A program made the translations under genes and the position numbers. 64,000 nt of DNA from positions 310,001 to 374,000 of the forward strand of contig PVBG01000002.1 in NCBI GenBank assembly GCA_002968845.1, in the 5' to 3' direction. This stretch comes from Neorhizobium tomejilense. Its GTDB lineage: Bacteria > Pseudomonadota > Alphaproteobacteria > Rhizobiales > Rhizobiaceae. Positions 17,321 to 24,827 of this stretch are shown one piece after another. Each line of letters starts with the position of its first letter. The first letter of the stretch is position 1. Under the pieces are notes generated by a model. The model made no database searches. It was not told the DNA's origin and worked only from the letters and a program-made list of their open reading frames with translations.

Positions 17321-18352
17321 ATGTTGCTTCCTACCCAGCAGACTTATGGGCTTGCCGCGACCAACATGATGCAGTCGATGCTCGACAGCATCGAGGAGCA
17401 GCGCAAGAAGGACGAGGAACAGCGGACCGGCAAGAAGAGCGACCCGGTTACCGAGGCCCGTATCAGCGCCAGCGAAGACGCCCGGCGCGCGCGCGACAAG
17501 ATTACCACCGCCCTTTTCGGCGTCACCAAGACAGACCCCAACGAGCTGAAGATCGAACTCGTCGACCGCCTGGCTGCCAAGCTCGGCATCGATACCGACG
17601 AAGCGCGCTCGTCCTATAAGCTCGGAAGAGCGCTGGAGGACGCGCTGAAAGAGATGATGCCGGACAAGATCGGCGAACTCGTCGAAGATCTCGGCCTCGA
17701 AGACATCGGCATCTCGATGGACACGCTGCTCTCGGCGATCAAGAACCCTTACGGCGACGACAACCAGCGCCTGATGGACGGCCTCAACCGGAAGGCCAAT
17801 GGCGGCAAGCTCGATACGGAAGTCGAGCGCGTCGTGCAACGGCTCGAGGATGTCGCCGATCCGAAGACGCTCGAAGAGCTGAAGCTCGGCCCGCAGGGCT
17901 ACGATCCCACCCGTGTCGAAGATGCCGAAACGCGCGCCGAGCGCCAGGCCGACATCGAGGCGGCCGAAGCCGGCAGGAAACTCGAAGACGTCCAGAAAAT
18001 CCAGGATGTCATCGAAAAGAAGAATGACAAGGCGAATGCCGAACCGGCTGCCGACACGGTATCCGTGGACGATACAGCGCTACTGGCCCTGTTTGCTGCA
18101 GCCGCCGAACAGGTCGCCGGTTCCGATACCGGCGACGCTGCCGACAGCCTCGTTTCCGACGATAGCTCCAGCAAGGACGAAGCCTCCGACGCCGTGCTGA
18201 CGGAAAACGAAGCGCCGACCAATGAAATGGCGGCGAAAGCGATCGAGGAGCTCGCAGCCGAGAACGCCGAAAAGTCCTATGCCGACATTGTGCCGGTGCA
18301 TGTGGACGAGATCGGCATCTATGAATTGTTGAATAAGAAGTTGGCTGCGTGA
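17321..18352 (+). CDS. Conserved hypothetical acidic protein (function unknown)
   Basis: 343 residues, strongly acidic and helical, no cysteine, no signal peptide and no membrane segment. The first 35 residues (Gln/Met-rich, then EEQRKKDEEQR) look like a coiled-coil start. Residues 45-180 are a compact-looking helical part (ITTALFGVTKTDPNELKIEL). The region 205-330 is low-complexity Ala/Asp/Glu. The end is conserved-looking: IVPVHVDEIGIYELLNKKLA. I do not recognise a named domain. It is followed 239 bases later by another large unknown protein of similar make-up on the same strand, so the two could work together. Codon use is like the neighbours. Confidence 0.75.
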   Translation: MLLPTQQTYGLAATNMMQSMLDSIEEQRKKDEEQRTGKKSDPVTEARISASEDARRARDKITTALFGVTKTDPNELKIELVDRLAAKLGIDTDEARSSYKLGRALEDALKEMMPDKIGELVEDLGLEDIGISMDTLLSAIKNPYGDDNQRLMDGLNRKANGGKLDTEVERVVQRLEDVADPKTLEELKLGPQGYDPTRVEDAETRAERQADIEAAEAGRKLEDVQKIQDVIEKKNDKANAEPAADTVSVDDTALLALFAAAAEQVAGSDTGDAADSLVSDDSSSKDEASDAVLTENEAPTNEMAAKAIEELAAENAEKSYADIVPVHVDEIGIYELLNKKLAA

Positions 18353-18591
18353 CAGTGCAATAACCCCCAGCCCCACCCTCATCTGCATCGGAATGGATCA
18401 TTTTCGCTGAGCTGCCAGCGGAAGGTGGAATCCGTTAGCGAGTTGTTAACCTTTTTGCCCCACAGTCATATCTGTGTATCGGCACTGGCGACGCCATGAG
18501 GCGTTCCGGTCGCAACGCCGCTCGTTGCGAAAAGACAAGAACCCGTTCAGCCGAGCTGTCCTATCGTCTCTATCAGACATTGGAGCGGACG

Positions 18592-20262
18592 ATGCTGCCC
18601 CCGGTTCGTACCAGTTCATTCGTCGACTATCAGACACCGTCGCAACAACCGATGCTGCGCCAGCGGATCGACATGGCCAATACCGCGGCGAATAGCGGGT
18701 TGATCGGTTCCTCGCCGATGTCGGCAGGCCGGCTGGATATCCTTTCGCTTTCGGCGCAGCTCCAGCTCGCCCAGGGTTTTTCCATCTTCGCCGAAACCAT
18801 CGGCAGGCTGATCAAGGTCCCACGCCGCGAAGGCGAGGCATTGGCGGATTATGCCCAACGCCTTTCCGAGGCGGTCAAGGCGATGAACCCGGCCGAAAAG
18901 GTGGCCCTCGAGCGCACGCTCAACCAACTCGTCAAAGGCATTTCGCTGCGCCTGCTCACCGAAATCCTCAACAATCCCGCAGGTCCCGAAGCTGCCCGCG
19001 TCGCCATACAGCTGGAGACCGCGCAGCTGCTCGAGCGCGACCTCGTGGCAAAGGCCGTCGTCAGCTCCTATCGGCAGAATGCCGGGGCGGAACAGGTGCC
19101 GAGCGCCTTGCCGCAGCCGGCGAATGCGGCGCCATCAGCATCCAGCCAGGCTTCGGTGCCTGCGCCAGAGACCGAGGGCCAAGCCGCCCAGCCCGGCGCC
19201 GAAACTGCGATCGACGGAGCGTCGCCTGAGGCTATGGCTGCGGATGCCCAAGACCCGGATGTACCCCGTGTTTCGACGGCAACTTTCAACACCACTCCAG
19301 ATCCGACCATGCTTTCGGCGGAAGCCGAGGCCCTGCCGACGCCAACCGACGACCATGCATCTCAGATGAGCGCCGAGAACGATCTCGACGCGGCACCCGC
19401 CTCGGTATCCGCGCAGGAAGCGGCCGAGCTCCCGGAGAGCGAGATGCCGGAAATTGCAGCCGCTCGTGCCGACGAGACAACGGAGAACCCATCCCCGGCG
19501 CGCCCGGACGACGGCCGGCAAACCGCAAGCGCCGCCGCCGGCGATCGGCGCATGTCTCAACCCGTGTTTTACGATGGTCCGGCCCTGGCCCGGCTTTCCC
19601 AGCGCGGCCTCGAACAGCAAAACGGCGTTCGCGGGCCGAACGCTGAGAAGATGGCGAACGGGGCGACGACCGTATGGCTCGCGGAAGTGCTTGCCGAGGC
19701 CACCAGCGAACTTCTCGAGGGCCTGCCGGTTGCGGCAAGGCAATTGCCGGAACAGCAGGCGCTGCAGCAACTGACCGACAAGGAGCTTTTCGGAAAATCC
19801 GCCATGCAGGCGAACGAGGCAGCGAGTGCCGCCGCGGCGAAATCCGTGCCGCCGACCACCGACGAGCCGGCCAGCACCGGTTCAACAGGCAGCACGACCG
19901 GTCCTTCCGCAAACGCAATCAGCCAGGCCACGGCCGCGACGGAACTCGCCGAACAGCTCGCTCTCCCGATCGCCATGCCGCATGCCTTTCGCGAAGGCGT
20001 TGCCCTGCCCTACGTCGCCTATCCGCCGGAAGAGCGCGAGCGGGACCCCGAGGAGCGCAAGACCAAGGCGATTTCGGAGACCGACGAAGACGGCGAACAG
20101 CAGCATTCGGCCGGCGAGCAGGCGTTCAGCGAAGAGCACCCGGACGACGACCACACTCGGGACCACACCCAGGACGACGAGGACGACGACGCTTCGAAGG
20201 AAGCCGTCGAAGATGCCGACCGGGCCAACGACCTCTACTGGCGCATGGCCGGCTGGACGTAA
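18592..20262 (+). CDS. Hypothetical protein with long disordered acidic middle and tail
   Basis: 556 residues from the ATG at 18592, which has GGAG six bases upstream; the frame is open earlier but without a ribosome site. The N-terminal 170 residues (LDILSLSAQLQLAQGFSIFA and LERTLNQLVKGISLRLLTEI) form an ordered helical domain. Residues 175-440 are Ala/Pro/Glu-rich and probably unstructured. The last 80 are highly charged (EERERDPEERKTKAI, DDEDDDASKEAVEDADRAND) and end LYWRMAGWT, an aromatic tip that could be a binding peptide. No signal peptide or membrane segment is seen. I do not recognise the family. A strong hairpin terminator follows 25 bases after the stop. Confidence 0.75.
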   Translation: MLPPVRTSSFVDYQTPSQQPMLRQRIDMANTAANSGLIGSSPMSAGRLDILSLSAQLQLAQGFSIFAETIGRLIKVPRREGEALADYAQRLSEAVKAMNPAEKVALERTLNQLVKGISLRLLTEILNNPAGPEAARVAIQLETAQLLERDLVAKAVVSSYRQNAGAEQVPSALPQPANAAPSASSQASVPAPETEGQAAQPGAETAIDGASPEAMAADAQDPDVPRVSTATFNTTPDPTMLSAEAEALPTPTDDHASQMSAENDLDAAPASVSAQEAAELPESEMPEIAAARADETTENPSPARPDDGRQTASAAAGDRRMSQPVFYDGPALARLSQRGLEQQNGVRGPNAEKMANGATTVWLAEVLAEATSELLEGLPVAARQLPEQQALQQLTDKELFGKSAMQANEAASAAAAKSVPPTTDEPASTGSTGSTTGPSANAISQATAATELAEQLALPIAMPHAFREGVALPYVAYPPEERERDPEERKTKAISETDEDGEQQHSAGEQAFSEEHPDDDHTRDHTQDDEDDDASKEAVEDADRANDLYWRMAGWT

Positions 20263-20286
20263 TTCTATCCATGAAAACTGCGCATG

Positions 20287-20319
20287 AAAAAACCGCCGGA
20301 CTTGCATCCGGCGGTTTTT
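20287..20319. terminator. Bidirectional rho-independent terminator
   Basis: AAAAACCGCCGGA (20288-20300) and TCCGGCGGTTTTT (20307-20319) pair over 13 bases with a six-base loop. It ends the upstream plus-strand gene and, read the other way, rpsA, whose stop is 20 bases away. Confidence 0.93.
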
Positions 20320-20339
20320 GATTATCAGAGAAGCTTCGA

Positions 20340-22046
20340 TTACTCGTTGCTGCCGCGATTCTTCAGAGCGGCACCGAGGATGTCGCCGAGCGAAGCGCCG
20401 CTGTCGGACGAACCAAACTGAGCGACTGCTTCCTTCTCTTCTGCGATCTCGAGAGCCTTGATCGACAGCATGACCTTGCGGTCCTTCTTGGAGAAGTTGA
20501 CGACGCGGGCATCGAAGACCTGGCCAACCGAGAAACGCTCCGGACGCTGATCGTCACGATCGCGTGCCAGGTCGTTGCGGCGGATGAACGAGGTGATGTC
20601 TTCGTGGTTGACGAGACGAACCTCTACACCACCGTCGTTGACGGCGATGACTTCGCACGAGACGACGGCATTCTTGCGCAGTTCGCCGGAAGCGGCGGCT
20701 TCACCGACCGAGTCCTTGCCGAGCTGCTTGATGCCGAGCGAGATGCGCTCCTTGTCGACGTCCACATCGAGAACGACAGCCTTGACGACGTCGCCCTTGT
20801 TGAACTCCTCGATGACCTGTTCGCCCGGACGGTTCCAGTCGAGGTCGGAGAGGTGGACCATGCCGTCAACATCGCCTTCGAGGCCGATGAACAGGCCGAA
20901 TTCGGTCTTGTTCTTGACTTCGCCTTCGACTTCAGTGCCGGCCGGATGGCTGTAGGCAAATGCCTGCCACGGATTTTCGAGCGTCTGCTTCAGGCCAAGC
21001 GAGATACGGCGCTTGGACGGATCGACTTCGAGAACGACCACGTCAACATCCTGCGTCGTGGACAGGATCTTGCCGGGATGGACGTTCTTCTTGGTCCAGG
21101 ACATTTCGGAAATGTGGATGAGGCCTTCGATGCCCGGCTCCAGCTCGACGAATGCACCGTAGTCGGTGATGTTCGTGACGGTACCGGAAATCTTCTTGCC
21201 GACCGGATACTTGGCGGCAATGCCATCCCACGGATCCGACTCGAGCTGCTTCATGCCGAGCGAGATGCGGTGGGTTTCCTGGTTGATGCGGATGATCTGT
21301 ACCTTGACCTGCTGGCCGATGGACAGGATTTCCGACGGATGGTTCACACGGCGCCATGCCATGTCGGTGACGTGCAGCAGGCCGTCGATGCCGCCGAGGT
21401 CAACGAACGCACCGTAATCGGTGATGTTCTTGACGACGCCGTCAACAACCTGGCCTTCTTCGAGGTTCTGAACGATTTCAGAACGCTGCTCGGCGCGGGA
21501 CTCTTCGAGAACCGTGCGGCGCGAAACCACGATGTTGCCGCGACGCTTGTCCATCTTGAGGATTTCGAAGGGCTGCGGGTTGTGCATGAGCGGCGTGACG
21601 TCGCGGATCGGACGGATGTCGACCTGCGAACGCGGCAGGAAGGCAACGGCGCCGTCGAGATCGACGGTGAAGCCACCCTTGACCTGGTTGAAGATGACGC
21701 CTTCAACGCGCTCGCCAGCTTCGAACTTGAGTTCGAGCTTGACCCAGCTCTCTTCGCGGCGAGCCTTCTCGCGCGACAGAACTGCTTCGCCCAGCGCGTT
21801 TTCGATGCGCTCGACGTAAACTTCGACTTCGTCGCCGACCTTCAGCGAACCGTCCTTGCCCTTGGCGCCGAATTCCTTGAGCGCGATGCGGCCTTCGACC
21901 TTGAGGCCGACGTCAACGACTGCCATGTCCTTTTCGATCGCGGTGACGCGACCCTTGGTGACGTAGCCTTCAGCCAGATCGTTGGTAGCGAAGGATTCTT
22001 CGAGGAGGGCTGCGAAGTCCTCCCGCGTGGGGTTAGATACTGCCAT
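20340..22046 (-). CDS. rpsA: 30S ribosomal protein S1
   Basis: 568 residues with six S1 RNA-binding repeats, the full proteobacterial length. S1 helps unfold and anchor mRNA on the small subunit. Repeat cores are visible, for example VKNITDYGAFVDLGGIDGLL and VTNITDYGAFVELEPGIEGL in the third and fourth repeats. ATG at 22046 is preceded by AGGAGATTTC, a strong ribosome site. cmk lies 152 bases upstream on the same strand, the usual pairing. It ends at a strong shared terminator. Confidence 0.98.
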   Translation of the reverse strand: MAVSNPTREDFAALLEESFATNDLAEGYVTKGRVTAIEKDMAVVDVGLKVEGRIALKEFGAKGKDGSLKVGDEVEVYVERIENALGEAVLSREKARREESWVKLELKFEAGERVEGVIFNQVKGGFTVDLDGAVAFLPRSQVDIRPIRDVTPLMHNPQPFEILKMDKRRGNIVVSRRTVLEESRAEQRSEIVQNLEEGQVVDGVVKNITDYGAFVDLGGIDGLLHVTDMAWRRVNHPSEILSIGQQVKVQIIRINQETHRISLGMKQLESDPWDGIAAKYPVGKKISGTVTNITDYGAFVELEPGIEGLIHISEMSWTKKNVHPGKILSTTQDVDVVVLEVDPSKRRISLGLKQTLENPWQAFAYSHPAGTEVEGEVKNKTEFGLFIGLEGDVDGMVHLSDLDWNRPGEQVIEEFNKGDVVKAVVLDVDVDKERISLGIKQLGKDSVGEAAASGELRKNAVVSCEVIAVNDGGVEVRLVNHEDITSFIRRNDLARDRDDQRPERFSVGQVFDARVVNFSKKDRKVMLSIKALEIAEEKEAVAQFGSSDSGASLGDILGAALKNRGSNE

Positions 22047-22179
22047 GAAATCTCCTGAGGTGCCCTATACGGGCCCATACAGCGCCGGTGGTTCGTGTTG
22101 CACATGCCCAAGGGTCAGGTCCGCCTCCCTCATCGGAATTATCCGGGGGAGGCAATCCGGCGCGGGGACCGAACCTCGG

Positions 22180-22202
22180 GCTATTCTAATTCGCTATTCT
22201 AA
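22180..22202. repeat. Ten-base direct repeat at the end of cmk
   Basis: GCTATTCTAA occurs twice, at 22180-22189 and 22193-22202, separated by TTC. The second copy contains the cmk stop codon. No function is apparent; it may reflect a small local duplication in the rpsA-cmk spacer. Confidence 0.5.
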
Positions 22203-22858
22203 CTCGATTGTCTCTTCAGGGCGGCGTCGATGATGGTCTTCGCTGCCCGAAACGCGGCCTCTATACTCATTTCCGAGGTATCAAGCAAGTGCGCATCGTC
22301 GGCGGGCTTCAGAGGACTGTCGGCCCGGCCCATGTCGCGTTCGTCGCGTTTCTTCACGTCGGCGAAGATCGCACCGTAATCCGCCTCGCCGCCCTTACCG
22401 ACGATCTCGTCATAACGGCGCCTTGCCCTCACATCAGCCGACGCGGTGACATAAAGCTTCACCGGCGCATCGGGACAGACGACCGTACCGATATCGCGCC
22501 CGTCGAGCACCGTTCCGGGCCGCCTCTGGGAAAAGGCACGCTGCGCCTCCACCAGAGCCCGGCGGACCGACGGCATGACCGCGATTTTCGAGGCCGCCTC
22601 GCCGATCGCATGGGCGGACAGTATATCGCGATCGAGCCCGGCGAGTTCGACCTCACGCGCCATCTTCCCGGCGACCTCTTCATTATCGAGCGGCAGGCCG
22701 GCATCGAGAAGCGCCTTGGCGGTGGCGCGATAGGTCAGCCCGGTATCGAGATGATGAAAGCCATAGGCGTCGGCGATCAGGCGCGACAGCGTGCCCTTGC
22801 CGGCGGCGGCGGGACCGTCGATGGCGATGACGATTGCGGGTTTGGACGTCAAACTCAT
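22199..22858 (-). CDS. cmk: Cytidylate kinase
   Basis: 219 residues. Phosphorylates CMP and dCMP with ATP. P-loop [11 protein letters not shown] at 13-23, the DGRDIGTVV motif near 128-136 and RRRYDEIV near 155-162 are characteristic. ATG at 22858 matches the family start ([15 protein letters not shown]); an open frame 57 codons longer is not supported. In rhizobia aroA normally precedes cmk in an aroA-cmk-rpsA order, but here the next gene upstream is the divergent FYDLN-acid gene 356 bases away, so aroA is missing from this place. Confidence 0.96.
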   Translation of the reverse strand: MSLTSKPAIVIAIDGPAAAGKGTLSRLIADAYGFHHLDTGLTYRATAKALLDAGLPLDNEEVAGKMAREVELAGLDRDILSAHAIGEAASKIAVMPSVRRALVEAQRAFSQRRPGTVLDGRDIGTVVCPDAPVKLYVTASADVRARRRYDEIVGKGGEADYGAIFADVKKRDERDMGRADSPLKPADDAHLLDTSEMSIEAAFRAAKTIIDAALKRQSS

Positions 22859-23214
22859 GCTTCCCGCATCGCCCCGGATGTGACCAGCAGACCGAGCGGA
22901 TGGGCCCGGATCAGCGCATGCTGAGTTCCGATATCCTCTCCGCGAAATTGCGGCGGCTGGTACATGTTTTTCAACCTCTTGTCGCTTCCGCCCGGAGAGA
23001 CGGCGGGGCCGGCCCCTTGCGGCGGACATTTCTCGTCGTGACTAACATAAAGCCTTCGACCGGTCACCGCTTTCGCTCTTATGCGGCTCATGAAAAGTTT
23101 GTCTTTGACATCAAAGAGCGCAGGCCTTATGGGGACCGGCTTAGATTTTCACCCTATAAAGCCGCGATACAAGCGGCGCGCCGAACTATTCGGCCATCCC
23201 ATGAGGCTCTGACT
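22859..23214. other. Intergenic region between divergent cmk and the FYDLN-acid gene
   Basis: 356 bases. It holds the promoter of the plus-strand gene at 23105-23133 and must also hold the promoter for cmk-rpsA, which I cannot place with confidence. Short open frames run through it on both strands, but none has a convincing ribosome site or family resemblance. No aroA remnant is recognisable by eye. Confidence 0.6.
23105..23133 (+). promoter_or_regulatory. Sigma-70 promoter of the FYDLN-acid gene
   Basis: TTGACA (23105-23110), a 17-base spacer and TATGGG (23128-23133). The -35 lies within a small dyad, CTTTGA-CA-TCAAAG (23103-23116). Transcription would start about 75 bases before the GTG of the gene. 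Confidence 0.6.
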
Positions 23215-23604
23215 GTGGCAAAAGCGGAACTCGGAACCAAGCGAACCGACCCCGATACCGGCAAGAAATTCTACGACCTGAACCGCGATCCGGTCGTTTC
23301 CCCCTATTCCGGCAAATCCTGGCCGCTGTCCTTCTTCGAGGAGCACAGCGCCGCCAAGAAGATGGAACAGGCCGAGGAAGAAGACGTCCAGGAAGTCGAT
23401 ACCGAAAATCCGGAAGTCGAACTCGTCTCGCTCGAAGAGGGCGACGAGGCCGCCAGCGGCGACGAAATCCCGGATATCGGCGATGACGACGATGTCGATA
23501 TCGGCGATGACGACGACGATACCTTCCTGGAAGCCGACGAAGATGAAGACGACGACGACATGTCGGGCATCATCGGCGTGACCGGCGACGACGACGAAGT
23601 CTGA
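23215..23604 (+). CDS. TIGR02300 / FYDLN-acid family protein
   Basis: 129 residues starting at a GTG (VAKAELGTKRTDPDTGKKFY). The hallmark FYDLN is at 20-24 and is followed by RDPVVSPYSGK, then a very acidic C-terminal half with runs of D and E. Function of the family is unknown. Many relatives carry a small zinc ribbon around FYDLN (two CxxC pairs); this protein has no cysteine at all, with DPDTG and SPYSG where CxxC would be. The gene sits upstream of tRNA-Ala and divergent to cmk-rpsA, the usual rhizobial surroundings. Confidence 0.9.
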   Translation: MAKAELGTKRTDPDTGKKFYDLNRDPVVSPYSGKSWPLSFFEEHSAAKKMEQAEEEDVQEVDTENPEVELVSLEEGDEAASGDEIPDIGDDDDVDIGDDDDDTFLEADEDEDDDDMSGIIGVTGDDDEV

Positions 23605-23622
23605 TCTGATATCCAAGTTAAG

Positions 23623-23651
23623 GCCCGGCAATTCAATAAAAATTGCCGGGC
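23623..23651. terminator. Strong hairpin after the FYDLN-acid gene
   Basis: GCCCGGCAATT (23623-23633) and AATTGCCGGGC (23641-23651) form a perfect 11-bp stem with a 7-base loop, 18 bases after the stop. No T-run follows, so it is a terminator of the U-less kind or an mRNA end-protecting structure. Confidence 0.6.
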
Positions 23652-23665
23652 GCACAAAATACGGC

Positions 23666-23694
23666 TTGCACTCTCCGTAAACCGGAAGTAATAA
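23666..23694 (+). promoter_or_regulatory. Promoter of tRNA-Ala
   Basis: TTGCAC (23666-23671), exactly 17 bases, TAATAA (23689-23694). The start would be near 23701, leaving about 75 bases of 5' leader to be removed by RNase P. Confidence 0.65.
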
Positions 23695-23776
23695 GCCGCC
23701 ACTCCAACGGGGCAGCCCTTACAGGCGCCCGGCGGAGTTTCCCAGGACCGGCAAATACCGGACCACCTACCCTGAT

Positions 23777-23852
<76 letters not shown>

Positions 23853-23924
23853 AATTTCCTTCGAAGAAGTAGAAGTTAATTGCGCAGGCCAGAACGCCTG
23901 ATCGCCGTTCGCGCTATCTCACCA

Positions 23925-24827
23925 TCAAAGTCGCGCGCGGCTGCGGCGGCGGTCGAGCCAGGCTGCGCCCTGGAGTGCGGCCAGGATGATGATCACGCCG
24001 ATGACCACCCTCACCTCGGGCACCTCGCCAAAGAAGACGTAGCCGGTGATGGTGACGAAGACGATCGAGAGGTAGCCGACGGGGGCGAGCACGCTGGCAT
24101 CGGCGATCCGATAGGCGCGCAGGAAACAATATTGCCCGAGCTGAGCGAGGAAGCCTATGCCGAGCAGCGGGATCCAGTCGCAGGGCATGACCGGTTTCCA
24201 GGTGAAGACGGCCGGCACGGCGGTGATGACCGCGAGGCCGACCGTGTAGAAGACCATCATCACGGTGGTGTTCTCGTCCTTCAGCGCCCGCGTCTGGATA
24301 ATCGCCAGCGACCCGAAGACCACCGAAACCAGGACGACCAGAACCTCGATATCGAAGCTCGAGGTGCCGGGCGCCATGACGATCAGCACGCCGATGAAGG
24401 CGAAGCCGGCGCCGAGCCAGCGGATGCGGCTCACCGTCTCGCCGAGCATGGCGACCGCCATGGCCATGGTGATCAGCGGTCGGGAAAAACCGACCGCATT
24501 GACCATGGCGAGCGGCAGCATGGTGATGGCCAAAAAATTGCTGGTCAGCGCCACCGCATTGCAGGAAATGCGGAATACGTTGCGCCACGGATATCTGACC
24601 CGGCGCATCTCGGCGCGATGCCGCCAGATCAGCGGCAGGATGAACAGCAACCCGATCATCGCCCGGATGAAGACGAGCTGGAAGGCCGGATAGGTCGCTC
24701 CTTGCGCCTTCACCAGCGCGGTCATGCCGCCGGAGACCAGCGTCATGTCGAGAAGCAGCCAGCCGATGCCTATGCGAGCGTTCGAGTCCCGCCTGGCTTC
24801 CTGTTCTGGCGCTGCCTCCGTGCTCAC
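23925..24827 (-). CDS. DMT (EamA) family transporter
   Basis: 300 residues with about ten membrane helices in two EamA repeats, the standard drug/metabolite transporter size. The first repeat begins near IGIGWLLLDMTLVSGGM and the second near IEVLVVLVSVVFGSLAII. The start is a GTG that overlaps the stop of the PIG-L gene (GTGA), so the two are co-translated. Substrate unknown; given the operon it could export a product or take up a breakdown fragment of the substrate of the neighbouring deacetylase. Confidence 0.87.
   Translation of the reverse strand: MSTEAAPEQEARRDSNARIGIGWLLLDMTLVSGGMTALVKAQGATYPAFQLVFIRAMIGLLFILPLIWRHRAEMRRVRYPWRNVFRISCNAVALTSNFLAITMLPLAMVNAVGFSRPLITMAMAVAMLGETVSRIRWLGAGFAFIGVLIVMAPGTSSFDIEVLVVLVSVVFGSLAIIQTRALKDENTTVMMVFYTVGLAVITAVPAVFTWKPVMPCDWIPLLGIGFLAQLGQYCFLRAYRIADASVLAPVGYLSIVFVTITGYVFFGEVPEVRVVIGVIIILAALQGAAWLDRRRSRARL

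Noticed and set aside
20604..22058. 484-codon open frame antisense to rpsA
   Set aside because: Shadow of rpsA's strongly biased codons; rpsA's six S1 repeats are unmistakable.
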